Positions 23,095 through 34,310 of a DNA stretch of 64,000 nucleotides are shown in pieces (the stretch's first letter is position 1; the number at the start of each line of letters is the position of its first letter). The position numbers and the translations under genes are program-made. Source of the stretch: Talinum fruticosum. Taxonomy: Eukaryota; Streptophyta; Magnoliopsida; Caryophyllales; Talinaceae. The stretch spans positions 3,055,001-3,119,000 of the forward strand of contig JAITYX010000028.1 in the NCBI GenBank assembly GCA_021018815.1, given 5' to 3'. The notes under the pieces are model-generated. The model had not been told where the DNA came from, did not search any database, and saw only the letters and a program-made list of their open reading frames with translations.

Positions 23095-23395
23095 GATAAT
23101 CATAATAGTAAAAAAAAAAATTGATAATAGTAACGATAATAGCAATAATGTTAGGGTTAAGTATTAACAAAAATCAACATAAACAAACAATAAAGTTAGT
23201 AACAATAGCAATGATAATGACAAGGTTAGTAACAATAATAATAATGGTAGGGTTAGTAGTACTAAACAAAACAATAACAATAATCATGATAAAGTTAGTT
23301 GTAATAATGTTAATAAATGAAATTAAATGAACAAGAACAATAATAATGGAGGGGTTAGTGGTAAAAAAATTACAAGAATAAATAAATAAATGGGT
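23095..23395. repeat. Degenerate A/T-rich simple-sequence tract in the LTR
   Basis: Short motifs such as AATAATAG, GTTAGTAACAATA and GGGTTAGTA recur irregularly, without a fixed period. They yield Ile/Thr-rich false frames. Confidence 0.6.
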
Positions 23396-23765
23396 AGGCA
23401 AAAGAAAATAAAAGAAAGTAAGGAAGAAGAAAGTGCCATGTATGTGTATGTTTGATCATCATGAAATAAAAAAAGATAAGAGTAGAGAAAAAATGTAATC
23501 TCATTAGACTTAGTGGTAATAAGAAGAATTACCCTCTTATTTCTTGAGATGAAGAAGATATTTTGACTAAGTTGAAAGAAAGCTTGGTTTGTTCAAGATT
23601 TAAAAAAATTAGAAAGATTTAACTTAAACTTAATCAACTCCCAATGGAGTTAATAATCTTTAGTTAATCAAGCCACTCCTTAGAAGATAAAAAAAAGGAG
23701 AGTGAATTTTGAATAAGATAGAGATTTTTTCAAAAAACCAAGCCCCCTCAAGAAGTGATGAGAGG

Positions 23766-23776
23766 AGGTATTCATA
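23766..23776 (-). promoter_or_regulatory. Degenerate TATA box of the Tat 5' LTR
   Basis: The minus strand reads CTATGAATACC, one change from the plant TATA box CTATAAATACC. It lies about 450 bp inside the LTR, a plausible U3/R position. The second Tat-like element has a better match (32056-32066). Confidence 0.35.
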
Positions 23777-24226
23777 GAAGAAGGGGGATCATCAAAACCC
23801 TAAAAATAATAATTGAATGGTAAAAATTTAAATAAAATAAAATATCAAAATTTATATAGAAGAGACAAAAAGGAGGAGTATGAGGAGGGAGCGTAAACCA
23901 TAGTGGAGTAGTAAAAAAGGACAACTATAGTGGAATAGTAAAAAAAGGACAAAATAAAACAATAAGGTTGGTTAAAAAAACGACAAAATTAATTAAGTTT
24001 TATTTTTTTTTTGTTTTGGGCTCCCTGAGAATTTTTTTCTTTTTGTTTTTTTTCCTTTTTTTTGTTTTTTTTTACTCTTTTGGACCTTTTGGGTTTTCTT
24101 CTTTGGATAATGTATTTTGGGCCTTTTGGACTTTTTTGTCACAATTTGATTGTTATTTTTATATGTTATATATTAATGCTAGTAATAAAATCTTAAATAT
24201 ATAAGGGTCAAAATTTAGTGTCTACA

Positions 24227-26050
24227 CCTTCATCACCTTTTCGGTCCCGTAGCCGATAGATGTCCACATAATAACCATTTTAAGTATACATTATTTGTGA
24301 GGCTTTCGAGAATGAAGCATTTGGCCTCAACATTCTCCTCAACAACAAGTGATAATCGTGTTTGCCCTTCTCTTGAGCATGGTTCTCTTTTCCGATCAAG
24401 CGGCCAAGGTTCATGTTCACTATTTGGTGAACCTAGTGGATCTTGATAAAATAAAGGAGCTCAATTGGGGTGCTTTGTCATATACTTGCCTTATTAGAGG
24501 CCTCCGTGCCGGTGTGCGGCACACAAGACCGAGTCGGATTCTACCACTTATCTTCATTTGAATGGCTTATGAAAGATTATTGGGGTATGCTCAAATTTTC
24601 AATTTACTTTTCATCTTGTGTGGATAAAAAGACTTACTTGACTCGTTAAAATGTAGCTGTGGTTGTATGAATATTTTCCAGATCTCTCTCTTGGTTTAAC
24701 AAATCAGCCTGCGTTTTCGATGTCCGTATCATAGGCTAGAGTAAATCTTTCTCAAACCACAATACATGATATAGGATTTTTGAGGGCAGCCCTCAATCAT
24801 GTTAGCTCGGTATGTTGCTCCTACTCTCAAAATTTGCTCCAAAATAGGCCAAAACGAGCCTTTCAGAGCATACTTCTAGCATTATGGTCATGCCCACAGC
24901 CTGGCCCATCGCCTATGGGGCCGCATGTGGTGCAATCCAGCCACATACATTCACAAGTTTTTGCCCATTATCTTGTTTTTTCTCATTCTTGTTTGCTAAT
25001 TTCTCGATATTTCTTGCATGTAAGCCAAATTCCATCCTTGGGTCTATTTCCAACTTCCACAAAACAGCCTTGTGGACCGCTAATTGAGCGAAAGAAGGAT
25101 CTTGTTTTAAGGATCTTCTTTTCTTTGATAGCTTACTCCTGCCGACATCCACATCCCGAGTCTCAAGGTGGATGTTACCATGCCCGGGGCCTTCTCGTTT
25201 CGTTACCATTCCTGAAATCCCGTAAGAGGAATGTGTTGGGCATCCTTTTCCTAGAAATTGGCGAGGGGTAAGAGTTATGTGCTCTTTTCCTTTTAGTTAT
25301 GTGCTAAAAGTATCTTCTTCGTTGATAATCTCAAAGAAACCTTGCGAGTATGATCAAGAGCAATCTAGGACTATGTCTATCAGATTGTAGTCGGCTCTTT
25401 GTGGAGTCCAAAATTGGTTGACTAGACCATCTTTCATTACTTCTCGAGTAAGTCCCCAATTAGTGTAGTGCTAAATTCTTTAAACTTTTAGTGATTTGCT
25501 AATCGTTTCTTTGATCTTTAAAGATGTCGATCGAGAGCAACTCCCTCCGGTAGCCTTCCTGGTGCGCCCGAGACATAATCCCAAACTCATGAGCAACACA
25601 AGCCCTCTAGTAGCAATGCTAGACAGGGCTCGTCCCAACGTTCTTTGCGACGTTCTCATCATAGGAGCGCATCCAAAGCAAGACCTAGTGCTTCCGGGCC
25701 TAGTACCTCTAATGTAGGACAAAATTTCTCCGAAGAGAGCCTAAACATTTCACACTTGCAAGCCTTTGATCAACACGAGAAGCCTCTTTACTTCCCTCGA
25801 TTTTCTTATAGTACATGGAGCTTCTTAGTCTTAGGACCAAGGAGGTGGTTCGTACCAAGGTTGTGCAGGTGGTCGATTTTGTACATCTATCTTGGAGGAC
25901 TTCCGGAATTATATCTTTGATGATGACTCCGATGGTGATGCGTAGACGACTCCTTATTGCTTCCGTTATTGCTGATTAATGGACTCCTTGTAGGGTGTTT
26001 GTTTTGGTATGTTTATCTTATAAGAAAGACTCTTATGCAATGAGATGAAA
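24227..26050 (+). pseudogene. Plant-mobile-domain/DUF1985-like fragments
   Basis: At 24349-24520 the plus strand reads FALLLSMVLFSDQAAKVHVH, then YLVNLVDLDKIKELNWGALS, then YTCLIRGLR. At about 24656-24700 another frame gives LWLYEYFPDLSLGLTNQPAF. The combination L-x-D-L-D-x-I-x-x-x-x-W-G, L-x-R-G-L and (L)WxYE(Y/H)F is found in transposon-associated plant mobile domain and DUF1985-type proteins. 24780-25920 contains open frames without recognisable domains (Ser-rich at 25645-25740). Frameshifts and stops abound. This could be the extra ORF of another Tat-like element or part of a MULE. Confidence 0.4.
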
Positions 26051-26693
26051 TACAAGACTCGATTATGAAAAATGCATTCTTTTATTTAATATGATGCGTA
26101 AAACGTAAGGAAAAGCTACAAAGACAAAATAAAAAAAATGGGCACTAGCCCCTATTGCCCCCAAAAGAAAATAATAAAAAGAGAAATGGATACTGAGACT
26201 AAGATATTGTTCGAGATTAGGATCCATTGGAAGGGAACTCTTTTTCGGTGCTATCTTATAACAAGGAGTAGATTGTGACGGTGTAGTATGCACCGAAGCC
26301 TGTCACACTGGTGTTTACCGCGGAGTAAAAAGAAATGACGATTTGCTCGACTCGTTGGTTAAACATTCTAATCTTTTAGAGCTCGGATTCCGACGATACT
26401 CGATTGCCGTAAACTTCCCTATTCTGCAGCCCAAAGGATGAGGTTTAGGACCATGTGAAAGAAGATCACTTTTAGGAGGAAGGGACTGAGCGCAGGACCC
26501 GAAGAGACTAAGAATGCTTTTTGTTTTGATGAAGATAAGAAATGCGATGATGATATGATAAATGATTTGATGGAAGTAATCCTTAAAGGTAAGATGCTTT
26601 CTATGATGATGCATTTTCTTATTTGAGATGATCTTAATGCTAAATGCAAAATGAGAATGATGGACTAATATGAAATGATTTTTGGTTAATATC

Positions 26694-26805
26694 AATGGAC
26701 TCACCTAGTATGATATGTTTTTATTTGGGTAATGCATATGGACTCACCTAATATGAGATGATTTTATTTGGCTAATGCATATGGACTCACCTAATATGAG
26801 ATGAG
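26694..26805. repeat. 42-bp leader minisatellite, tandem copy 1
   Basis: Three units of ATGGACTCACCTAATATGAG followed by ATGATTTTATTTGGCTAATGC. It is identical in kind to 28258-28372 and 29830-30025 and ends at the tandem junction. Confidence 0.8.
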
Positions 26806-26819
26806 TTCTGCACCCCTAG

Positions 26820-27754
26820 TATACCTATTAGCATTGCCATTATTGGAGGTTTTCTTATCTTTGGAGTGATAATTACCTTTATATCCGGTGGCGACTTTTG
26901 TGTCACAGTGGACAGTTCTTCTTCTATCAATACGTCACATCTTGGAGTGTTGAAAAGTTCATCATGGGTAAAAATTTGAGGTGTTGATTATAATTAGGCT
27001 GAAGGTTCTTCACAATAATGCGAACTTGATCTTTTCGGAGGGGTGGTCAACCATATGGGCTGCCTTTGCTCTCAATCTGGTCAGGAAATCAATGAAACTC
27101 TCCTTTTCACCTTGCTTGATTAACTCCAATTCCCTCGAGTAATAGGTAGATCCGTGCTACAACATTATTGATGAAGAAACTCTTTGAACAAATACGTCCA
27201 ATTGGCGACCCTGCGTGGGTCGACCACATTATACCACTTCATGACATCAGTATCAAACATCCAAGGGAAGATGATCTGGTAACTATCTTTAGGAATTTTC
27301 TTAAGAGTCATTACTCCTAAGAAGTTGCGCACGTGATGATGGAGATTCTCGAAACTTTAAACTTAATGTTAGGCATGGTAAACTTAGGAGGTAGTTTCTT
27401 GTTAGGAATTGAAGTGAATCCCTTGTGATCAAAATAATGATTGTTGAACATGGATGACTCCTCAACATCTGTTTTATCTAATCTATATGATTTTTTGATT
27501 TAGGTTCAAAAGATTCAGGTTTAGGATCATCTCGAAGAAGATTTGATGGGTGGAGGTAGTATAACTATGGTCGTTTCTCTTTGTATACGCTCAGCATCTT
27601 CAGCCTGCTCCCTTCTCCTACGTTCAACTTCTTCATCTCTATGACTAGCCTCCATAGCCCTTATGATGATGTTAAGATCTCTTGATATAGAGGATATTTG
27701 TTCTTGTTGATCGCTCAACCGGGTTTCCACTTCAGCTATATTCTCATTAAGCAT
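26820..27754 (-). pseudogene. Tat-like gag N-terminal half, tandem copy
   Basis: The best frame (27527-27754) reads MLNENIAEVETRLSDQQEQI, then SSISRDLNIIIRAMEASHRD, a coiled-coil-like start with an Arg/Glu-rich tail. Downstream frames give FNNHYFDHKGFTSIPNKKLP, KFTMPNIKFK and, at about 26960-27020, VRIIVKNLQPNYNQHLKFLP, typical of gag. Many frame changes are present. The coding stops at the tandem junction near 26820. Confidence 0.7.
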
Positions 27755-28257
27755 ACTCGAGACTAAGATATTGTTTGAGATTAGGATCTATTGGAAGGGA
27801 AAACTTTTTCTGTGCTGTCTTAGAACAAGGAGTAGATTATAAAGGTGTAGTATGCACCAAAGTCTGTCGCACTTGTGTTTACTACGGAGTAAAAAGAAGT
27901 GACGATTTTCATGACTCCTTGGTTAAACATTTTAATCTTTTAGAGCTCGGATTCCGACGATACTCGATTATCATAGACTTCCCTATTCTGCAGCCCAAAG
28001 GATGAGATTTAAAAACATGTGAGAGAATATCACTTTCAAGAGGAAGGGACCGAAGCGCAGGACCCTAAGAGAGTAAGAATGCTTTTTGTTTTGATGCAGG
28101 TAAGAAATGCGATGATGATATGATAAATGATTTGATGGACATGATGCATAAAGGTAAGATGCTTTCTATGATGATGCATTTTCTTATTTGAGATGATCTT
28201 AATGCTAAATGCAAAATGAGAATGATGGACTAATATGAAATGATTTTTGGATAATAC

Positions 28258-28372
28258 CAATGGACTCACCTAGTATGAGATGTTTTTATTTGGCTAAAGC
28301 ATATGGACTCACCTAATATGAGATGATTTTATTTGGCTAATGCATATGGACTCACCTAACATGAGATGAGTT
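28258..28372. repeat. 42-bp leader minisatellite, tandem copy 2
   Basis: Three units of the same ATGGACTCACCTA(A/G)TATGAG repeat, cut by the same junction as copy 1. Confidence 0.8.
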
Positions 28373-28384
28373 ACTGCACCCCTC

Positions 28385-29385
28385 GTATACCTATTAGCAT
28401 TGCCAGTATTGGAGGTTGTCTTATCTTTGGAGTGATAATTACCTTTATATCCGGTTGCGACTTTTGTGGTCACATTGGACAGCTTATTCTTCTATCAATA
28501 CATCAACATCTTGGAGTGTTCAAAAGTTCATCATGGGTAAAAATTTGAGGTGTTGATTATAATTAGGCTGAAGGTTCTTCACAATAATGCGGACCTGATC
28601 TTTTTCGGAGGGGTGGTCAACCATATGGGCTGCCTTTGCTCTCCATCTAGTCAGGAAATCAGTGAAACTCTCCTTTTCACCTTGCTTGATTAACTCCAAG
28701 TCTCTCGAGTAATAGGTAGATCCGTGTTATAAGATTATTGATCAAGAAACTCTTTGAACAAATCCGTCCAATTGGCGACCTTGCGTGGTTCGACCACATT
28801 ATACCACTTCATGACATCGGTATCAAACATCCAAGGGAAGATGATGTGGTAACTATCTTCGAGGAATTTTCTTAAGAGTCATTACTCCTAAGAAGTTGCG
28901 CACGTGATGATGGAGATTATCGAAACTTTAAACTTAATGTCGGGCATGGTAAACTTAGGAGGTAGTTTACCGTTAGGAATTGAAGTGAATCCCTTGTGAT
29001 CAAAATAATGATTGTTGAACATGGATGACTCCCTTAACATCTGTTTTATCCGATCTATACGAGTTTTGGATTTAGGTTCAAAAGATTCAGGTTTAGGATC
29101 ATCCGAAGAAGGTTGGATGGGTGGAGGTAGTATAACTATGGCCGTTTCTCTTTGTATACGCTCGGCTTCTTCACTCTGCTCCCTTCTCCTACGTTCAGCT
29201 TCTTCATCTCTCGACTAGCCTCCATAGCCCTTATGATGATGTTAAGATCTCTTGATATAGAGGATATTTGTTCTTGTTGATCGCTCAACTGGGTTTCCAC
29301 TTTAGCTATATTCTCATTAACCATACTGAGACTAAGATATTGTTCGAGATTAGGATCCATTGGAAGGGAACTCTTTTTCAGTTCT
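28385..29385 (-). pseudogene. Tat-like gag N-terminal half, copy next to the leader
   Basis: It starts MDPNLEQYLSLSMVNENIAK, then VETQLSDQQEQISSISRDLN. The rest parallels the copy at 26820-27754 and ends at the same internal junction near 28385. Compared with that copy it has a one-base loss after RAMEASR (near 29214) that shifts the frame into RVKKPSVYKEKRP. Confidence 0.7.
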
Positions 29386-29829
29386 ATCTTAGAACATGGA
29401 GTAGATTGTGACGGTGTAGTATGCACTCGAAGCTCTGTCGCACTCGGTGTTTACCGCGGAGTAAAAAGAAATGACGATTTGCTCGACTCGTTGGTTAAAC
29501 ATTCTAATCTTTTAGAGCTCGGATTCGACGATACTCGATTGCCGTAAACTTCCCTATTCTGCAGCCCAAAGGATGAGGTTTAGGACCATGTGAAAGAAGA
29601 TCACTTTTAGGAGGAAGAGACTGAAGCGCAGGACCCGAAGAGACTAAGAATGCTTTTTGTTTTGATGAAGATAAGAAATGCGATGATGATATGATAAATG
29701 ATTTGATGGAAGTAATCCTTAAAGGTAAGATGCTTTCTATGATGATGCATTTTCTTATTTGAGATGATCTTAATGCTAAATGCAAAATGAGAATGATGGA
29801 CTAATATGAAATGATTTTTGGTTAATATC

Positions 29830-30025
29830 AATGGACTCACCTAGTATGATATGTTTTTATTTGGGTAATGCATATGGACTCACCTAATATGAGATGATTT
29901 TATTTGGCTAATGCATATGGACTCACCTAACATGAGATGAGTTTATTTGACTAATGCATATGGACTCACCTAATATGAGATCGGTTTATTTTGCTAATGC
30001 ATATGGACTCTTCATAATATGAGAT
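29830..30025. repeat. 42-bp leader minisatellite, full-length copy
   Basis: Five units, two more than in the tandem copies, grading into unique leader sequence. The extra units show where the duplication junction cut the array. Confidence 0.85.
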
Positions 30026-30775
30026 GATGAAAATATGACAATGCCAAAGAAAATAAAAGGACTAGAAAATAAGAAAATGGAACTTCCGGTAAGATCCTTT
30101 CACGAATAGTGACTACTTAGGCTAAAAGATAATTTTGGACTGACCCGGAAGAAATGCAAACAATGGACCGACCTTTAAAGGAGAAGGTATTTTGACTTTT
30201 GGCTAAATGAACATATTTGGACTAATTCTAGGAAATTTATTAAAGTGTTTTATTTTCACCCATGCAAGGGTCTAAATCAAGCACTCCTTACCTATCCCTA
30301 AAGGCTCACAAGCAAAAGATTAAATCTAAAACAAACACACTCATTCAAGCATGCAAATGGAGTCCGAGGGAAAATCGCAAAGTCCAAAAGTTCAATGGCC
30401 TAAGAGTTCAAGAGTTTGGATACATGGTGACACGTAATCCGAAATTCGGTCCCCATGTGGTTGTATGGATTTGGGATACCAACAAGAATCTCAATGCCTC
30501 TTTGTGAACCAAAGAGTTTAGCCCAATAGTGCGAGCTACGCGGGATGAGGTACGTCTCCTTGACAAATCAAGCCTAGTTGGGCCCGTCGAGGAAACGAGT
30601 GGAAGCCTCTCCCTAGAAAGGGTTAAACAATGGGCACAATAAAGTTTTCCTAGTGGTCCAAAACAATATTTAAACTAATTCAAAGGTTGCTAAATGTGAG
30701 ATGCCTAATGCAAGCATATCATTAAAAACACACAACTCAAATTTTCAAGTTTTGCCCTCTTAATAAAAAATTTAC
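30026..30775 (-). other. Leader of the second Tat-like element
   Basis: Non-coding sequence between minisatellite and PBS. A plus-strand frame at 30262-30507 has no recognisable domain and is probably chance. Confidence 0.5.
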
Positions 30776-30792
30776 CCCCGGTGGAGTCGCCA
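30776..30792 (-). promoter_or_regulatory. Primer binding site, tRNA-Arg type (second element)
   Basis: The minus strand reads TGGCGACTCCACCGGGG, identical to the first Tat element's site, directly after an LTR end ATTCTCGCA-like (plus LTR border at 30794). Confidence 0.75.
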
Positions 30793-30793
30793 T

Positions 30794-32670
30794 TGCGAGA
30801 ACTACGGCCGACCGAGGCCTCGCTGAGCTTTCCTACTATGTGTCGAGTCTCATTTTTAAAGATTAATTTTGAAGATGGTTTTAAAAGTCGATTTTAGAAT
30901 GTGGGGATGAGCCTCTTATTATGATTTCTCGAGTTTTATTAAGTTAAGTTGAACTGAACTAAATCATATTTGATTGGCGATTTTTATTAATCATTTTATT
31001 TTAGCAATTATATTCAGAAGTCCCAAGATTTTGCTTCCTAATTAAGGAATAAAAACATTAAGGTTTCAAATCTGCAGTAAGGCTTTAGGGCCGATTGGTG
31101 TGAAAACACCAATCTGGACCGAAGCCTACTCGATCGCCCCCACGGTGCACGCAGTGGCCGGCGCTGGCCAGAGGCCATGGCTGGTGGAACCAGCCTCGGT
31201 CTCTACCCAGTGGGCAGATCCGAATCTTAAGGTTAATTTTCCTGCAACCAAGATGCACCGAGATACGAAATTTAACGGATCAAAACATAAAATAAAGGAG
31301 TCTCCGGTATGTTCTTAGAGAAGAAACTAAAAAAAACAAAATAAATGCTCTTCCAATCTTAGTATGGGAAAATTAAAACAAGAAGAGGGTAAAGGATGAC
31401 ACCATCATTCTTGAACAGAGAATCGGATTCGGGGCGAGGGTATGAAACATAGAGACAAAGCCTTGCCTTCCGCCCGTCCGAAGACGGCCATTACTAGTTC
31501 GAGTAGTATGCTTAAAATAATATAAACAAACAAACAAACAAACAACATCAAGTAAAAGTAAAGCAACCAAAGCATAATAAGAAATACAATAAGGGAAAGC
31601 GGTAAAGAAAGTGATAAAAGAAAGCAGGAAATAAAAATTAAATCAATCGAGGAGGAAATTAAAGCTATTACATCTCTTAAACCACAATACGGAAAGCGAA
31701 TAAAAAATAAATAAATATAACCGTTCGAAGGCTTAAATATGGCCCTTAGGTTGTCCCACCTTTCTGATCCGGATCTCCTCGTCGGATCTCTCGATGCAAT
31801 GGTGACAATCCAAGAAAAGGGTTAGTTTTTTGAATTGAGTTTAGGGTGTGGTAACGATCGATTGAATGAGTGCCCGAGAGATCATAATAAGTGAATATTC
31901 TGTAGCTCTTTGCACATATTCAATAGTAGTGAGTAAACAGATGAATGTTTAAGATAAATTTTGGTAGAGTAACGTTTAGATAAGAGTATTCCGGTCGGCT
32001 TTCTGCAGCGTGATGCTAAGGCAAGAAGCCGTATGGGAATGAGAGCCGTACTTCTCTATTTATAGGAGAGGACTTAGGTCACAAATGACCTAGTGTTTAC
32101 CTCCATTCAGCCGTCCAAATGGCCAGAACCAGATATGAAGAGAATAAGACCAAATGGAGCCTCCTAGGGTTTCGTGCCCTAGTTGTGTCTCCGAGGACTC
32201 TCCAAGCCAAAACGCAGCGTTCCACCAAACTCCTAGAAGGTGGGCACCGGCCTCACGATTTCGTTTAGGGAGAGAGCTTCTAGCCTCGTGTGGCCTATCT
32301 TATGAAGCAAAAACGCGACACTTTCATGCTCCCGATCATGAAATGCAATGCTTTTAACGTCATCTTGAGGTCTTTAGCTCCTTGTCCGACTTGAATGAAA
32401 TTAGAATGCGGTATTTTGCATTTTGAATTTCCTGGCACACATCGTGGGACTCCACAATCTCTTAAGGCTCGGCTCGGCTCTTGGACGGTCCGAAAGAAAA
32501 TAAGATTTGAGGACTCGACCCAAGGCAAAAGGTCGTTTAAGTTGTTCAGGGGTTCTTTGTGGTTTATCGGCTTATTGCATCGATCGATCATAGTCCGGAA
32601 TCTAAATCCGCAGACAGGACTCGAGATTATCATCATTGAGCCTACAAAACAAAACATAGAAATAACGAGA
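30794..32670 (-). repeat. 5' LTR of the second Tat-like element (right border uncertain)
   Basis: It begins beside the PBS and contains a canonical TATA box on the minus strand. 31130-31215 is unusually G/C-rich. Plus frames at 31100, 32154 and 32395 and the minus frame at 32295-32657 have no family resemblance. I cannot find the partner LTR or the TG start, so the right coordinate is approximate. Confidence 0.5.
32056..32066 (-). promoter_or_regulatory. TATA box in the LTR of the second Tat-like element
   Basis: The minus strand reads CCTATAAATAG, the consensus plant TATA box. Transcription would start around 32030 and run toward the PBS at 30792, as expected for a U3/R boundary. Confidence 0.6.
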
Positions 32671-33167
32671 TAAAGGGCGACACTTTATAGGAATGCACAA
32701 ACCGGATATCTCACCAAGCAATATCTATTTCTTTTGTTATGGTCCCAAAGTGATCTCGCACATGAACCTATCCGAGTGTGAGCTCATTACTCCTCTAAGG
32801 TAAACTGTCTCACTGTCGAGAAAATGCATTAGGGACGAGGTAACATTCAAGGGAGCGAGTAGGACCACGTAAAGTAATATTCTTGTTAATCCTACGGTTA
32901 AGGAACTTCTTAACACTTGTCAAAGAATGACAAGCAAAAATATGGTGCTAAAATTAGGGGCATAGTGGGAGGTTTTTTTTTTAGGTCCATGTTATATACG
33001 CATGCTTTCTCTTTATCTTTTCAAAAATCTGGTGCTAAGATGGACTTTTTGGCACAAAGTACTGAAAAAGGACTACACAAACATGAAATCTCACCAAGCA
33101 ATATCTATTTCCTTCGCCATTGACCCAAAATGATACTCCTCTTATATACTTGCTTCGGTTTGAGTTT
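32671..33167. other. Unassigned AT-rich sequence with a 24-bp direct repeat
   Basis: ATCTCACCAAGCAATATCTATTTC occurs at 32707 and again at 33088, each followed by a similar stretch ending in CCCAAA(G/A)TGAT. Otherwise nothing is recognisable. Confidence 0.45.
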
Positions 33168-33610
33168 GTGCAGGGGTAGACTGGACAACATACAACTTAA
33201 TAACTATGGACAACATTAAGCGGGAGTAGAGATTTGCAACCAAAACTAAGAAAAGCCTTAAACAACAATTATCCACAAGAAATATGCAGAAGAAACTTTA
33301 CGTGAAAAGGCTTAGTCCTTTTGATCCTCATCGAAGGGGATCTTCTACCCTTCCATTGGAGAGATTAGTCCTTATTTTACTTCTTGGAGTTCGTGCAGGG
33401 ATAGAGGTGGACAAAATAAACACTGGACAACCTAAAAGCCGAGGAACACATTAAGCTAGAGCTGAAATTAGTAACCAAAATGAGAAAAGTGTTAAGCAAC
33501 AATTATCCACAAGAAACATTACTTGAATCATGGCTCTCGTCGAATGATGATCTACTACCCTTCCAATTGGACATCATAATCCTTATTTTGATCCTCATCA
33601 AACAATCATC
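33168..33610. repeat. Diverged tandem duplication, about 225 bp
   Basis: GTGCAGGGGTAGACTGGACAA (33168) and GTGCAGGGATAGAGGTGGACAA (33392) start parallel blocks that also share CAACAATTATCCACAAGAAA and a CTACCCTTCCA(A)TTGGA segment. It lies beside the CACTA remnant and may be part of its subterminal region. Confidence 0.6.
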
Positions 33611-33710
33611 TGTTACATGAATACTACAAGTCAAAAATAATGAATAGCAAGTCTGCAGTTTCTAAAACAAGCACTTATATTGGATATCATCCGGAATAAA
33701 ATTAATGTTC

Positions 33711-34310
33711 TTACCGAGTTCCTATAATTATATGGTTTATGCCTTTTTCCCCTCCTTTAGACTTATCTTTAAAATATATACTCTTTTGAAGCTCATGCCT
33801 TGAATACAATTCTTCAAAATTGGGATCCTCATTTTCGATAGGCATTCCAAAGGAGAAGGGTGGGGTCTCCTCAACAAACACACGCACATCATCATCATTC
33901 CAACTAGCAACGTGCCTTTTCCCTTGAAGAACAATAGACCACTTATCATTGGCTGGGTCCTTAATGTAAAACACTTGTCTTGCTTGGGATACCATGACGA
34001 ATTAATCCCCTTTGGGCTCTTCAACTCGGACACCGTTGTTATTATCAACTTATTTGCACCGAAAAACGGGCTCACGGCTCATTTTTGAATGATCCCCAAC
34101 TAGGACATTCGTGTCTATGTGCATGATCTTTTCGATACAATATGCAATCATTTGGACAGGCATGTATCTTCTAATACCCCATGCCCATAGGACATAACAT
34201 CCTCTTCGCCTCAAATGTACGGTGCAGGAAGGACTTTGCTCATTGAGCACACTCAACAAGTCCGTGAAACTTTTGTCACTCCAGCCATTAGCCGTTTTCA
34301 ATACGTATAT
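33711..34310 (-). pseudogene. CACTA transposon remnant: TNP2 N-terminus fused to DUF4216
   Basis: The right part on the minus strand reads MKTANGWSDKSFTDLLSVLN and, in another frame, KIHACPNDCILYRKDHAHRH, as at the start of plant En/Spm TNP2 transposases. At about 34080 it passes directly to FRCK and then VEEPKGINSSWYPKQDKCF in one frame, and to MVSQARQVFYIKDPANDKWS in the next, the DUF4216 region that normally lies far downstream. The whole catalytic core is missing, so this is an internal deletion product. Frame changes are at about 34000 and 34060. Confidence 0.75.

Larger units (their letters stand above)
8757..24226 (-). mobile_element. Tat-lineage Ty3/gypsy element, about 15.5 kb
   Basis: The minus strand carries a long 5' LTR (20265-24226), a PBS (20243-20259), gag, protease, G-patch, RT, two RNase H domains and integrase down to 11166. 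Then come an antisense ORF, two minisatellites and a truncated 3' LTR (8757-9160). This gene order, the dual RNase H, the long LTR, the tRNA-Arg-type PBS and the long repeat-rich region between pol and 3' LTR are hallmarks of the Tat/Ogre/Retand group. The coding part is broken by several frameshifts and stops and cannot act autonomously. No target duplication can be checked because the left LTR is incomplete. Confidence 0.85.
20265..24226 (-). repeat. 5' LTR of the Tat element, 3,962 bp
   Basis: On the minus strand it starts TGTAGACACTAAATTTTGAC (24226) and ends GGGCGCCA beside the PBS. Its first 374 bp (23853-24226) match the truncated 3' LTR. Nearly 4 kb is long but normal for Tat/Ogre elements. 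It has no coding potential. It includes a degenerate ATA/ACA-rich stretch (23095-23395). Confidence 0.8.
26190..29940 (-). repeat. Tandem repeat of 5'UTR plus gag start, period about 1,566 bp
   Basis: Landmark ACTAAGATATTGTT(C/T)GAGAT recurs at about 26199, 27759 and 29331. The same junction, GAGATGAGTT(A)CTGCACCCCT followed by GTATACCTATTAG, occurs at about 26800-26825 and 28366-28390. It joins the leader minisatellite to the middle of gag. The copies are therefore one partial (26190-26805), one full (26806-28370) and the original (from 28371). A shared junction implies one founding duplication. Confidence 0.85.
26190..32670 (-). mobile_element. Second Tat-like element: 5' LTR, PBS and amplified 5'UTR-gag
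   Basis: The minus strand has an LTR (from 30794 rightward), a PBS (30776-30792), a 1.4-kb leader with a 42-bp minisatellite, and the start of gag (MDPNLEQYLSLSMVNENIAK, near 29377). Gag and leader then recur in tandem leftward. Pol is absent, and the left border at about 26190 cuts gag after MDPNLEQYLSLS. The right LTR border is not resolved; about 32670 is a guess. Confidence 0.65.

Noticed and set aside
24780..25271. Plus frame of 163 codons as a host gene
   Set aside because: No domain, no splice or promoter signals that I can support, and frames on both strands; it sits among transposon fragments.
32295..32673. Paired plus and minus frames of about 90-120 codons
   Set aside because: They overlap each other within the probable LTR and match no family I know.
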